DNA of 64,000 bases from Mycolicibacterium sp. S2-37 (GCF_017352375.1 NZ_JAFEVR010000007.1:372001-436000), one strand, 5' to 3'; numbered from the stretch's first letter, positions 1 through 10,434 are shown. Notes: generated from the letters alone by a model not told the origin. Program-made: numbers and translations.

Positions 1-218
1 CCGCCTGCGCTCTCACCGGTGAACGCCAGGCTGTATCCGACGAGCAGCCAGGACACCGTCACCAGCGGGATGGCGATGAAGCTCATCATGATCATGTTCA
101 GCACGCCGGTGGTGCGGACCATGCCGCCGTAGAAGATGGCCAGCCCCGGCGTCATGAGCAGGACGAGCGCGGTGCTGATGAGCAGCCATGCCGTGGCGGC
201 GGTATCGATGTCGGGCAC
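1..218 (-). CDS. amt: Ammonium transporter Amt, N-terminal part (runs off the left edge)
   Basis: Reading leftward from a GTG start at 218, the 72 visible residues begin VPDIDTAATAWLL and contain LMTPGLAIFYGGMVR, the first-helix signature of Amt/AmtB/Rh ammonium channels. Two hydrophobic segments are visible, then the window ends. An AAGGAG ribosome binding site lies about 8 bases before the GTG. Family knowledge: Amt conducts NH4+/NH3 across the inner membrane and is often followed by a PII gene, which would lie outside the window. Family assignment is firm; function of the full protein cannot be judged from the fragment. Confidence 0.9.
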   Translation of the reverse strand, partial: MPDIDTAATAWLLISTALVLLMTPGLAIFYGGMVRTTGVLNMIMMSFIAIPLVTVSWLLVGYSLAFTGESAG

Positions 219-378
219 TTGTCCGGTTCTCCTTCGACGGTCCCGATCGAGAATGTCGGTCTCGCGTTTCAACGAAACGGCGATCGTGTTTCCGGAATGT
301 TTCGCGGAGCGCGCCACCGCGGTAGGGACAGCCCTACCCTGAGTACGCGGGCGGACCGGATGGGAGTGACGCCGACAG

Positions 379-1698
379 ATGCCTAGCGTCAGCAGCATGA
401 TCAGCGCCACCACGCCGACGGCGACGGTACGGCAGGAGCGGGTGGGTGTCGTACGCCAACTCGGCATCGACACCGGCTACGTGCTGCTCGGTCTGCCCCT
501 GGCCGCGGTGAGCTTCAGCGTCACCGTGACCGGTGTGTCGGCCGGCCTGGGCAGCTTGGTCGTCCTGATCGGCGTGCCGATCCTCACCGCCACGCTGTTC
601 GTCGCCCGGTGTTTCGCCGACATCGAACGCCTGCGCTTTCCCGCCGTCCTGCGGCTGCCCCGGACCCGGCCCACGTATCGCGCACCGGCCCGGGGAGCCG
701 GCGTGTGGACGCGGATCGTGACACCGCTGACCCAGTCGCAGTTCTGGCTCGACCTCACCCACGGGCTCCTGCATTTCCCGATCGCGGTGACCACGTTCTG
801 TGTCGTCGTCAGCTGGTGGGCCGTGGCGATCGGCGGCACGCTGACCATCGCGTGGGACTGGAGCATCCCCCGCGGACCCGACAACACGTCACTGGCGCAG
901 CTCGTGGGGCTGGGCGACAGCGCCGTCGCCAGGATCGGCTTCCAGACCGCCATCGGACTGGTCTGCCTGGCCACCCTGCCGCTGGTGACGCGGGGTTGCG
1001 CCCTCGTCTCGGCGGCCTTCAGCCGGTTCCTGTTGACCGGCGTCGCCGAGATGCGCCAGACGATCACCGTGTTGACCGAGCAGAAGGCCGCGGCCGCATC
1101 AGCCGAGGCGGCCGCGCTGCGTCGACTGGAACGCGACATCCACGACGGCCCGCAACAGCGGCTGGTGCGACTGGCGATGGATCTGAGCCGCGCCCGCCAG
1201 CAGCTGGGCACCGACCCGGCCGCACTGCGCGCCGCGCTGGACGAGGCGGTCAGCCAGACCCAGGAGACGCTCGACGAACTGCGGGCGCTGTCCCGGGGCA
1301 TCGCCCCGCCGGTGCTCACCGATCGCGGTCTCCCGAGTGCGCTTGCCGCGCTCGCCGTGCGATGTACGGTGCCCGTCGAGCTGGCCGTGGATCCTGAACT
1401 GGGCACCCCGGCGGGCCGGCTCGACGCCGCGGTCGAGAGCACCGTGTACTTCGCGGTCGCCGAGGCGCTGACCAACGTGGCCAAACACAGCGGTGCCCGC
1501 AACTGCTGGATCACCGTCGCCCATGCACCGGGCCGGATCACCGTCGAGATCACCGACGACGGGGACGGCGGCGCACACCTGTCGAAAGGTCACGGGCTGT
1601 CGGGGCTCGACGATCGGGTGCGGGCCGGCGGCGGCACGTTGACCGTCGTGAGTCCGGTCGGCGGCCCGACGACCGTCGGGGTGGCGCTGCCGTGCTGA
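379..1698 (+). CDS. Membrane sensor histidine kinase (HisKA_3, NarL-partner type)
   Basis: 439 residues. The N-terminal half holds about four membrane segments (roughly residues 33-78 and 130-205) resembling the putative-sensor domain of actinobacterial kinases. A coiled segment follows (225-250), then the phospho-acceptor box ERDIHDGPQQR with His255. The C-terminal ATPase has an N-box (EALTNVAKHSGA) and a G-box (DDGDGG). The stop overlaps the GTG of the response regulator by 7 bases, so the two are translationally coupled. An ATG at 397 is an alternative start. The signal sensed is unknown; the ammonium transporter next door is divergently transcribed and need not be its target. Confidence 0.9.
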   Translation: MPSVSSMISATTPTATVRQERVGVVRQLGIDTGYVLLGLPLAAVSFSVTVTGVSAGLGSLVVLIGVPILTATLFVARCFADIERLRFPAVLRLPRTRPTYRAPARGAGVWTRIVTPLTQSQFWLDLTHGLLHFPIAVTTFCVVVSWWAVAIGGTLTIAWDWSIPRGPDNTSLAQLVGLGDSAVARIGFQTAIGLVCLATLPLVTRGCALVSAAFSRFLLTGVAEMRQTITVLTEQKAAAASAEAAALRRLERDIHDGPQQRLVRLAMDLSRARQQLGTDPAALRAALDEAVSQTQETLDELRALSRGIAPPVLTDRGLPSALAALAVRCTVPVELAVDPELGTPAGRLDAAVESTVYFAVAEALTNVAKHSGARNCWITVAHAPGRITVEITDDGDGGAHLSKGHGLSGLDDRVRAGGGTLTVVSPVGGPTTVGVALPC

Positions 1699-2339
1699 GA
1701 ATCGTGGTCGCCGATGATTCGGTGTTGTTGCGGGAAGGCCTGATCCGGCTGCTCTCCGAGAATGGACACCAGGTGGTGGCCGCCGTCGGCGACGGGCCCT
1801 CGCTGGTGGCGGCGGTCGAGAACCACCGCCCCGATGTCTCCGTGGTGGACGTGCGGATGCCGCCGTCACACACCGATGAAGGTTTGCGCGCCGCCGTCGA
1901 GGCACGCCTGCGTGTCCCCCGATCTCCGGTACTGGTGCTGTCCCAGTACGTCGAGGTGTCCTACGCCGACGACCTGCTGGCCGACGGCGCGGGCGGTATC
2001 GGCTATCTGCTTAAGGACCGGGTCACCGCGATCGGCGAATTCCTCGACGCCGTTGCCCTGGTGGCGTCGGGCGGCACGGTGCTGGACCGGGAGGTGGTCG
2101 CACAGCTGCTGGTTCGTCGGCGTCGCGACGATCCGATGCGGGCGATGACCGCACGCGAGCTCGAGGTCCTCGCCCTGATGGCCGAGGGCCGCTCCAACCC
2201 GAACATCGCGCGCGCCTTGACGATCAGCGACGGCACCGTCGAGAAGCACATCGGCAACATCTTCGCGAAGCTGACGCTGCCACCCGACGACGAACAACAT
2301 CGCCGGGTGCTCGCGGTGCTGGCATACCTGCGGAGCTGA
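1692..2339 (+). CDS. Response regulator, NarL/LuxR family
   Basis: 215 residues from a GTG at 1692 that overlaps the kinase stop. Receiver domain at residues 1-120: acidic pair in VVADDSV, phospho-acceptor Asp53 in VVDVRMPP, and a conserved Lys in YLLKDRV. A LuxR-type helix-turn-helix follows at about 150-205 (TARELEVLALMAEGRSN, then IARALTISDGTVEKHI). This is the cognate regulator of the kinase just upstream. Two-component systems of this class usually autoregulate and control membrane or stress genes; no target can be named from the sequence. Confidence 0.92.
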   Translation: MLRIVVADDSVLLREGLIRLLSENGHQVVAAVGDGPSLVAAVENHRPDVSVVDVRMPPSHTDEGLRAAVEARLRVPRSPVLVLSQYVEVSYADDLLADGAGGIGYLLKDRVTAIGEFLDAVALVASGGTVLDREVVAQLLVRRRRDDPMRAMTARELEVLALMAEGRSNPNIARALTISDGTVEKHIGNIFAKLTLPPDDEQHRRVLAVLAYLRS

Positions 2340-2344
2340 CATCC

Positions 2345-2953
2345 TCAGGCGGGCGGCCAGTGATGCAACGCCGCTTCGGCCACCGGAAGGAGGTCGTCGG
2401 CCGACGCCCCTCCGGCCGCCTGGACGGCGATGCCGTTGCCGACCGCCATCACATAGCGGGCGAGCACCCCGGCATCGGTCTGGGCGGGCAGGTCCCCCTG
2501 GTCGATCGCCTCGGCGAAGCGCCGTCGCAACAACCTCCAGGTCTCCTCGCGGCACTCGACCAGCGCGTCCCGCGCCGGCCGCCCAGACTCGCCTGCGGCC
2601 AGTGACCCCTGCACCACCAGGCAGCCGGCCGGGCCATCGGGCCGGGTGGTGGTGCGGACGGAACCCATGAGGAACGCGTGCGCGACCCCGCGCGCAGTCG
2701 GCTCCGACAGCGCCCGGGTCAGATAGCCCCCGGGTCCCTCGAGATAGCGGTTCAGCGCTGCCCGGAAGAGCGCCTCCTTATTGCCGAACGCCGCATACAT
2801 GCTGGTCCTGGTGATTCCCATGGCGTCGGTGAGGTCGGTGAGGCTGGCGCCGTCGTAACCGTGTTCCCAGAACACCACCATGGCGCGCTCCAGCGCTGCG
2901 TCGGTGTCGAAGCCCCTGGGCCGTCCGACGGTGGTGCCGTTCGATGTCGCCAT
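2345..2953 (-). CDS. TetR/AcrR-family regulator, divergent from an SDR
   Basis: 202 residues starting MATSNGTTVGRPRGFD; the GRPR-x-FD start is typical of a TetR subgroup. Helix-turn-helix at about 30-55 (ASLTDLTDAMGITRTSMYAAFGNKEALF), followed by an all-helical ligand domain. It is transcribed away from the SDR at 3042 across an 88-base gap containing a perfect 22-bp palindrome, so it most likely represses itself and the SDR. It closely resembles the TetR at 41322-41903 (same GRPR start, same ending style), which also faces an SDR; the two look like paralogous divergons. Confidence 0.9.
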   Translation of the reverse strand: MATSNGTTVGRPRGFDTDAALERAMVVFWEHGYDGASLTDLTDAMGITRTSMYAAFGNKEALFRAALNRYLEGPGGYLTRALSEPTARGVAHAFLMGSVRTTTRPDGPAGCLVVQGSLAAGESGRPARDALVECREETWRLLRRRFAEAIDQGDLPAQTDAGVLARYVMAVGNGIAVQAAGGASADDLLPVAEAALHHWPPA

Positions 2954-2971
2954 GACGTTGCGATCCTACCG

Positions 2972-2993
2972 TTCTGCACTGATCGGTGCAGAA
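2972..2993. promoter_or_regulatory. Perfect palindrome, likely TetR operator
   Basis: The arms TTCTGCAC and GTGCAGAA flank a TGATCG centre, giving a perfect inverted repeat in the TetR/SDR intergenic region. A weaker partly palindromic element, GTACCGACCGATAC, follows at about 3011-3024 and is closer to the SDR start. Position and symmetry fit binding by the TetR encoded at 2345-2953; binding itself is inferred. Confidence 0.6.
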
Positions 2994-3041
2994 GTGCTAC
3001 GGTGACTTCCGTACCGACCGATACAGAATGACGGAGGGTCC

Positions 3042-3788
3042 ATGGCATCACTCGAGGGCAAGGTCGCCGTCGTCACCGGCGGCAGCACGGGCATCGGACT
3101 GGCCGCCGCGAAACGGCTCGCGGCCGACGGCGCGCACGTGTTCATCACCGGTCGCAGGGAGGCCGAACTCGTCGCGGCCGCGGCGGCGATCGGGCCTGCC
3201 GCCACGGCGGTGGTGGGCGACATCGCCGACCCCGGCGACCTCGACCGCCTCTACGACCGGGTCCGTGCGCACGGGAAGGGGCTCGACGTGCTGTTCGCGA
3301 ATGCCGGGATCGCCGCCCTCTCACCCCTGGCGCAGGCGACCGTGGAGCATTACGAGCAGAACTTCGGCGTCAATGTCCGGGGTACGTGGCTGACCGTGCA
3401 GAAGGCCGTGCCGCTGTTCAACAAGGGTGCGTCGGTGATCGTCAACTCATCCATCCGCGCCGATGACGGATGGGAGAACTTCGGGTTGTATTCGGCCTCG
3501 AAAGCCGCCGTGCGGTCGTTGGCGCGGACGTGGGCCAACGAGCTGAAGAACTCCGGCGTCCGGGTCAACACGGTGTCACCGGGCTCGATCGACACTCCGG
3601 CCGTCGACAACGTGCTCGGCGCGGATGCCGCCGCCACATTCAAAGCCGAACTCGCCAAGGGAGTTCCGATCGGGCGACTGGGCCGGCCCGAAGAGGTGGC
3701 GGCCGCGGTGGCCTTCCTGGCCTCGGCGGACAGCAGTTTCATGTACGGCGCGAACCTCGACATCGACGGTGGCGAGCACCAGTTCTGA
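3042..3788 (+). CDS. Short-chain dehydrogenase/reductase (SDR)
   Basis: 248 residues; ATG preceded by GGAGGGTCC. Classical SDR: TGGSTGIG nucleotide motif (residues 12-19), a NAG motif (FANAGIAAL), catalytic Ser in NSS, YSASK catalytic Tyr and Lys, and SPGSIDTP after it. An NADP-preferring Arg is suggested by TGRRE after beta-2. The substrate is unknown. It is related to the tandem SDRs at 16459 and 17211, which share the VQK, SPGSIDT and YSASKAA stretches. Probably repressed by the divergent TetR. Confidence 0.9.
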   Translation: MASLEGKVAVVTGGSTGIGLAAAKRLAADGAHVFITGRREAELVAAAAAIGPAATAVVGDIADPGDLDRLYDRVRAHGKGLDVLFANAGIAALSPLAQATVEHYEQNFGVNVRGTWLTVQKAVPLFNKGASVIVNSSIRADDGWENFGLYSASKAAVRSLARTWANELKNSGVRVNTVSPGSIDTPAVDNVLGADAAATFKAELAKGVPIGRLGRPEEVAAAVAFLASADSSFMYGANLDIDGGEHQF

Positions 3789-3791
3789 GCA

Positions 3792-5453
<1,662 letters not shown>

Positions 5454-5543
5454 GCGTCCATCGTCGCACCCGCCGTGTGACGAGAGCATGACCGCGTCGC
5501 CCGACCGGCAGCACGATCGCTGCCATCGGGTACCCGCTGCGCC

Positions 5544-6746
5544 ATGGCGGCTACTCCACACGCGGTGGTCTCCGGCGCCGGTATCGCCGGTCCTGCGCTG
5601 GCTCACCAACTCAGCGCTCGAGGGTGGCGTACGACGGTCGTCGAGCGCTTCCCGCAACGGCGTGACGAGGGACAGAACGTCGACATCCGCGGCGCCGCCC
5701 GCGAGGTGGTGCGGCGGATGGGTATCGAGGCGGACGTCCGAGCCGCGAACACCGGTGAGATCGGTACTCGATTCGTCACCGCCGACGGATCGGCAGCGGC
5801 GTCGTTCCCCGTCGGATCAGCGTGCGGGAATGACGGCCCCACCGCCGAATTGGAGATCCTGCGCGGTGAACTCTCGCGCATCCTCATCGACCGGACCGCT
5901 GCCGGCACCGACTATCGGTTCGACAGCCGGATCATGGCCGTCTCCAACCACGACGGCCACGTCACCGTGGAACTGGAGGACGGCTCCGCGCTCGACGCGG
6001 ACCTCCTTGTGATCGCAGAAGGACTGCATTCGCGGTCCCGGCGATTCGTCACGTCCGCGGAGGTCCGCGATCTGGGCATGTACTTGGCCTACGTCACGCT
6101 GCCCGGCAGCGGCGGCGACGACCAGTGGTGGAACTGGCAGCATGCGACACGGTCGCGCTCCGTACATCTGCGTCCGGACAATCTGGGCACCACCCGCGCG
6201 GTACTCACCTTCATGTCCGATGTGCGCGGTCTGGCAGCGATCACACCGGCCGACCAGATCGCCATTCTGCGAAGCACTTTCGCCGATGTGGGCGGCGCGG
6301 CGCCCCGGGTGCTGGACGAACTCGAGGCCGGCGCACCGATGTACTTCTCCGCCGTGGGCCAGGTACACCCGTCGTCCTGGAGCAGGGGCCGCATCACCCT
6401 GCTCGGCGACGCGGCGTTCTGCAATGCGACGTTCGGCGGCGCAGGCACCAGCTTGGCCCTCATCGGTGCGTATGTGCTCGCCGGCGAGCTGTCCGCCGGG
6501 GACGTCCCTGCCGCCCTGCGCCGGTATCAGCTCGCGATGCGTCCCTTCGTCGGTACCGCACCGCGTGTCCGCGAACAGGCACTGCGGCTCGCGAACCCGC
6601 GGTCGGCCGCCGGGATCCGCCTCTTCCATGCGGGCGCCCGGCTCGCGGCGGGTCCATTGGGCAAGGCGGTCACGGCCTTGGCAGGCAACGGCGTCGCCAA
6701 CATCGCCGGGGCGAAGCTGTCCCTTCCGCACTACCCCGCCCGCTGA
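5544..6746 (+). CDS. FAD-dependent monooxygenase (PHBH-like fold)
   Basis: 400 residues with an N-terminal FAD dinucleotide motif (GAGIAGPALA), a DG-type motif (LVIAEGLHSRSR) and the late GD motif (LLGDAAFCNATFGGAGTSLA) that contacts the FAD ribityl chain. This layout is that of aromatic-ring or TetX-like flavoprotein hydroxylases. The late helix after GDAA is followed by an Ala-rich C-terminus (AGPLGKAVTALAG). Substrate unknown. Its 3' end overlaps by 16 bases the 3' end of the oppositely oriented gene at 6731. Confidence 0.88.
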   Translation: MAATPHAVVSGAGIAGPALAHQLSARGWRTTVVERFPQRRDEGQNVDIRGAAREVVRRMGIEADVRAANTGEIGTRFVTADGSAAASFPVGSACGNDGPTAELEILRGELSRILIDRTAAGTDYRFDSRIMAVSNHDGHVTVELEDGSALDADLLVIAEGLHSRSRRFVTSAEVRDLGMYLAYVTLPGSGGDDQWWNWQHATRSRSVHLRPDNLGTTRAVLTFMSDVRGLAAITPADQIAILRSTFADVGGAAPRVLDELEAGAPMYFSAVGQVHPSSWSRGRITLLGDAAFCNATFGGAGTSLALIGAYVLAGELSAGDVPAALRRYQLAMRPFVGTAPRVREQALRLANPRSAAGIRLFHAGARLAAGPLGKAVTALAGNGVANIAGAKLSLPHYPAR

Positions 6747-7363
6747 GTTTCGCGAAGCCTGGCGTTCTCGGCCCGAAGGGCGGACAGTTCTTCGCGCAGC
6801 GGGGCGAGGTGCGGTTCGAGTTCGGCCGCGGTGAACCGGGGCGTGATGTGCTGGGGGCAATTCCAGTCGAACGCCTCGACCGTGACGATTACGGCCCGCT
6901 CCACCTCGGCGTCGTAACCGGGGTGTGCGAAGGAGTGCACCGTCTCCGCATCCTCCTCGACGGTGACCACCCGGGCGTGACCGAAGATCTTGAGCCGGCG
7001 CCGGTGCGCGTAATCCATCGCGATCAGCGCCACCCGGCCGCTGCCTGCGAGGTTGCCCGTGCTGATGTACTGAAGATTGCCGCGGAAGTCCGCCCATCCA
7101 ATCGTGTGGTCGTCGACGACCCGCACGAAGCCCGGCGGGCCGCCACGGAACTGCACGTACGGCCAGCCCGTCTCGCTGACCGTCGCGAGGTAGAAGCCGT
7201 CCCGCTCGGCGAGATAGTCCTTTTCGTCGGCGGTGAGCGCGTCGACTCCTGGCGTCGCGGCCCCCTGCACCCGCTTGCGGCTGTAGAACACGTCACTGCC
7301 GTGCTCACGCTGGACATCGCGCACCGAATCGGTGAAGGCGACGGCGGCATAGTGCTTGCTCAC
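6731..7363 (-). CDS. Pyridoxamine 5'-phosphate oxidase-like flavin-binding protein
   Basis: 210 residues from a GTG at 7363, which has AAGGAG eight bases upstream; reading further upstream gives no family-like sequence. The core (about 35-140) matches FMN-binding split-barrel proteins: FYLATVSETGWPYVQFRGG, then IGWADFRGNLQYISTGNL and RLKIFGHARVV. C-terminal residues 165-210 form a short amphipathic helix (PLREELSALRAENARL), likely a coiled coil. Members of this family bind FMN or F420 and reduce small substrates. The gene is divergent from the hydrolase at 7493. Confidence 0.85.
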   Translation of the reverse strand: MSKHYAAVAFTDSVRDVQREHGSDVFYSRKRVQGAATPGVDALTADEKDYLAERDGFYLATVSETGWPYVQFRGGPPGFVRVVDDHTIGWADFRGNLQYISTGNLAGSGRVALIAMDYAHRRRLKIFGHARVVTVEEDAETVHSFAHPGYDAEVERAVIVTVEAFDWNCPQHITPRFTAAELEPHLAPLREELSALRAENARLRETQRAG

Positions 7364-7458
7364 AGGTTCTCCTTCGCGGCACGGACGCGCACCGGCCCAC
7401 GCCATGCAAGCACCACGCGGACCCGGAATATTTCCCACGCTCCTCCGGTTGAGCGCTG

Positions 7459-7473
7459 TATAACATTGTTCTA
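7459..7473. promoter_or_regulatory. AT-rich near-palindrome, candidate TetR operator
   Basis: TATAACATTGTTCTA is centred on 7466 and symmetrical except for one pair. It is a conspicuous AT-rich island in GC-rich DNA, 20 bases before the hydrolase start and inside its probable -10 region. The TetR encoded at the end of the same operon (8290) is the obvious candidate ligand. Confidence 0.5.
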
Positions 7474-7492
7474 TAACTGGACAGGAGTCACC

Positions 7493-8293
7493 ATGGCCAA
7501 CGTCGTCTTCATCCACGGCCTCTGGGTTTCGCACACCGCGTGGCAGCCGTGGGTCGACCACTTCGCCGCGCACGGCCACGAGGCCATCGCACCGGCATGG
7601 CCGGGCGAGCACCCCACCGTGGCCGCGACGCGCGACAACGCCGCCGATCAGGCTGGCTTCGGCATCGAGGAGCTGACCGAGCACTTCGCCACGGTGCTCC
7701 AGCGGTTCGACACCCCGCCGGTGGTCATCGGACACTCGTTCGGCGGCCTGATCGCCCAGAAGCTGCTCGGACAGGGCCGGGCGGCGGCGGCGGTCGCCAT
7801 TGATCCCGCCCCCATCAAGGGCGTCAGGCCCCTCCCCGCGGCCCAATTGCGGTCGGCGTTCCCGGTGCTGGGCAACCCGCTCAACCGTGGTCGCGCGAAA
7901 GGACTGACCGAAGCACAGTGGCGCTACGGCTTCGGCAACGCCCTGGCGCCCGCAGAATCCGATGAGCTTTGGTCGCGGTGGTCGATCCCGTCACCGGGCA
8001 AGCCGCTCTTCGAGGCCGCGGTCGCGAACTTCGCACCGCACTCCCCCGCCGCGGTCGACACGGCCAACAGCACTCGAGGACCCCTGCTGATCACCGCGGG
8101 AACGGCCGATCACACCGTGCCGCACGTATCGGCGAAGGCCGCCTACGAGCTCTACCGCGACTCGGCCGCCGTCACCGACTTCCTGGAATTCGACGGCCGG
8201 GGACACTCGCTGACCATCGATGCGGGATGGCGAGACGTCGCCGATGCATCCCTGGCGTGGCTCTCACACCGGGACGTCACCGCCAGATCATGA
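7493..8293 (+). CDS. Alpha/beta-hydrolase
   Basis: 266 residues; ATG preceded by ACAGGAG. Catalytic triad visible: nucleophile in VIGHSFGG, acid in TAGTADHTVP, and His in FDGRGHSLTID. The oxyanion region is FIHGLW near the N-terminus, so there is no signal peptide and the enzyme should be cytosolic. Its last four bases (ATGA) overlap the start of the TetR gene, making a two-gene operon. Substrate unknown; probably an ester or lactone. Confidence 0.9.
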   Translation: MANVVFIHGLWVSHTAWQPWVDHFAAHGHEAIAPAWPGEHPTVAATRDNAADQAGFGIEELTEHFATVLQRFDTPPVVIGHSFGGLIAQKLLGQGRAAAAVAIDPAPIKGVRPLPAAQLRSAFPVLGNPLNRGRAKGLTEAQWRYGFGNALAPAESDELWSRWSIPSPGKPLFEAAVANFAPHSPAAVDTANSTRGPLLITAGTADHTVPHVSAKAAYELYRDSAAVTDFLEFDGRGHSLTIDAGWRDVADASLAWLSHRDVTARS

Positions 8294-8880
8294 CGCGCCG
8301 TCGTACGGCTAGCGAGCAGGTCTCGGCCGCGTTACTCCACGCGGCCGAGGCCGTTCTGGATCGGGACGGAACCGCCGGGGTCACCATCCGCGCGGTAGCC
8401 GCAGAGGCGGGCGTCGCCCCGATGAGCGTGTACAACCGCTTCGACAACAAGGACGGCCTGCTCGCCGCGCTGGCGATGCGGGCACTGGACGATCTGGCGG
8501 CGGCGATCGACACATCTCCAGATGCCGGCGCGGTCGACCGCTTCCGCCGGGCCTGCAGAAGTTACCGCGGGTACGCCGTGCAGCACCCCGCCCGGTATCT
8601 CCTCATCTTCACCGTCGGCAGTCCGCTCGAAGATCAGTCGACGGCCGCCGCGGATCACGGACGCGCCGTGTTCGCCGTTCTGGTCGAGTTGATTCGGGCC
8701 ATCGCGCCCGGCGAGACCGGGGCCGATCCGACCGAGGCCGCGCAGGCAGTCTGGAGTGCGGTACATGGAGCGGTCACCATCGAGATCGCCCGTATCGGCC
8801 AGACGCCTGACCCCGCAGCCAGCTACGAACGCACGGTGGATCTGCTGATCGACGGCCTGACCGCGCACTCCGGTTTGTGA
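8290..8880 (+). CDS. TetR-family regulator, coupled to the hydrolase
   Basis: 196 residues, ATG inside the ATGA overlap with the hydrolase. N-terminal helix-turn-helix at about 28-52 (VTIRAVAAEAGVAPMSVYNRFDNKDGL). The C-terminal domain resembles the WHG-type TetR ligand domain (YRGYAVQHPARYLLIF, then VWSAVHGAVTIEI). Cotranscription with the hydrolase suggests feedback on its own operon through the palindrome at 7459. Confidence 0.9.
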   Translation: MTRRRTASEQVSAALLHAAEAVLDRDGTAGVTIRAVAAEAGVAPMSVYNRFDNKDGLLAALAMRALDDLAAAIDTSPDAGAVDRFRRACRSYRGYAVQHPARYLLIFTVGSPLEDQSTAAADHGRAVFAVLVELIRAIAPGETGADPTEAAQAVWSAVHGAVTIEIARIGQTPDPAASYERTVDLLIDGLTAHSGL

Positions 8881-8950
8881 CTGGAGTGACTTCTGGGATA
8901 GTTGGGTATACGGAATGCGAAATCGTCCTGCATTCGGTCAAGGAGAGGCC

Positions 8951-9625
8951 GTGTCCACCGACAGAGTCTTTCGACGCTCACGCGCAGCGGTGATGATCGC
9001 TGTGTCCACCGCCCTGGCGGCCTGCGGCGTCCTCGTCGCCCCCGCCGCGAGCGCCGCGGCCAAGTGTTCGGACATCGAGATCATCTTCGCCCGCGGCACC
9101 GACGAACCGCCGGGGATCGGCGTGGTCGGCAAGGCCCTGGTCGACGCGCTCAAGCCGATGGTCAAGGGCATGTCCATCGGCACCTACGCCGTGAAGTATC
9201 CGGCGTCCTGGGACTTCCTCAAGGCCGCCGCCGGCGCCAACGACGCCAGTCTGCGCGTCCAGTCGACCGCCGCCAAGTGCCCCGACACCAAGATCGTGTT
9301 GGGCGGATACTCGCAGGGCGCGGCCGTCATCGACATCGTGGCGACCTCACCGGTCGCCGGTATGGGCTACAGCGCCCCGCTGCCCGCCGCCGCGATCCCC
9401 CACATCGCAGCCATCACCGTCTTCGGCAACCCCGCCGCACGGCTCGGCCAGCCGCTGACGCGCCTGAGTCCCGACTTCGGTTCCCGCACCGCCGACCTGT
9501 GCAACACCAACGATCCGGTCTGCTCGCTGGGTGAGGATTTCGACGCACACGTGCGCTATCCGCAGTCCGGTCTGGTCAAGCTCGCCGCGCAATGGGTGAC
9601 CGCGCACGTCCAGCCCAGGGATTAG
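8951..9625 (+). CDS. Secreted cutinase-family esterase
   Basis: 224 residues from a GTG at 8951 preceded by AAGGAGAGG. Signal peptide with hydrophobic core (AAVMIAVSTALAACGVLV) and cleavage near ASAAA. The mature part starts KCSDIEIIFARGTDEPPGIG, the cutinase/CFP21-type beginning. Nucleophile in GGYSQGAAV; Asp and His lie in the C-terminal part (DPVC and DFDAHVRY). Paired Cys residues fit the family disulfides. Mycobacterial cutinase-like proteins are secreted esterases or phospholipases. A second cutinase gene follows 77 bases downstream. Confidence 0.92.
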   Translation: MSTDRVFRRSRAAVMIAVSTALAACGVLVAPAASAAAKCSDIEIIFARGTDEPPGIGVVGKALVDALKPMVKGMSIGTYAVKYPASWDFLKAAAGANDASLRVQSTAAKCPDTKIVLGGYSQGAAVIDIVATSPVAGMGYSAPLPAAAIPHIAAITVFGNPAARLGQPLTRLSPDFGSRTADLCNTNDPVCSLGEDFDAHVRYPQSGLVKLAAQWVTAHVQPRD

Positions 9626-9702
9626 TTTCTTCCGGCTAGCAGGTAGGGACACCCCCGGCGGGCAGTGATGTTCCTGGGAAGCAGCTGCGAGAAGCTGATG
9701 CC

Positions 9703-10434
9703 ATGAGCACATCCGCGAAGCCGACCACTCGCCGCCGATCCACCGCCCTCGCCGGCGCCGCCGCAGCAGCCGTGTCCGTCCTCGCCGCGCTGGGACCACA
9801 GGCCGCGGGCATCGCATCCGCCGACCCGGCGTGCCCGGCGGTCGAAGTGGTGTTCGCTCGCGGAACCTTCGAGGCGCCCGGTGTCGGCGCGACGGGCCAG
9901 GCGTTCATCGACGCCCTCAACGCCAGGGTCGGCGCACCCGTTGCTGTCGATGCCGTGAATTACCCTGCCACGCTTGACTTCCCCGCGGCCGCCGACGGAG
10001 TCGTCGACGCCGCCCAGAAGATCGACTCGATCGTCGCGACCTGCCCGGACACCAAGATCGTGCTGGGCGGCTACTCCCAGGGCGCCGCGGTGGCGGCCTA
10101 CACCACCTTCGACGCGGTGCCGCCCGGTCTGGCACTGCCCGCGGGTATCACCGGCCCGATGCCACCCGCCACGGCCGATCACGTCGCCGCCGTGGCCCTG
10201 TTCGGCACACCGGACAACTGGTTCCTCAACCTCGTCGATTCGGCCGCCCCGCCCATCGCCGTCGGAAAGCTCTACTCCGCGAAGACGATTCAGCTGTGCG
10301 CCGCCGGCGATCCGGTCTGCTTCCCCGGCGGATTCGACCGGGCCGCCCACAGCTCGTACAAGAGCAACGGCATGGCCGACCAGGCGGCCGCGTTCGTCGC
10401 CGATCAGCTGTCAGCACCGCCCTCGTCAGCGTAG
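9703..10434 (+). CDS. Secreted cutinase-family esterase (second copy)
   Basis: 243 residues. Signal peptide residues 1-40 (RRRSTALAGAAAAAVSVLAAL, cleavage near ASA-DPA). Mature start CPAVEVVFARGTFEAPGVG, nucleophile in LGGYSQGAAV, Asp in DPVC, and His in FDRAAHSSY. Similar in layout to the upstream cutinase but clearly diverged, so this is an old tandem duplication. Its stop lies inside the 3' end of the dienelactone hydrolase gene on the other strand (9-base overlap). Confidence 0.92.
   Translation: MSTSAKPTTRRRSTALAGAAAAAVSVLAALGPQAAGIASADPACPAVEVVFARGTFEAPGVGATGQAFIDALNARVGAPVAVDAVNYPATLDFPAAADGVVDAAQKIDSIVATCPDTKIVLGGYSQGAAVAAYTTFDAVPPGLALPAGITGPMPPATADHVAAVALFGTPDNWFLNLVDSAAPPIAVGKLYSAKTIQLCAAGDPVCFPGGFDRAAHSSYKSNGMADQAAAFVADQLSAPPSSA

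Noticed and set aside
5454..5657. N-terminal extension of the ABC-F frame up to 5657
   Set aside because: The extra residues are unlike the family and overlap the divergent monooxygenase start; GTG at 5453 fits the domain.
6731..7846. Long version of the pyridoxamine-oxidase-like frame
   Set aside because: Upstream residues overlap the divergent hydrolase and have no family match; GTG at 7363 with AAGGAG is better.
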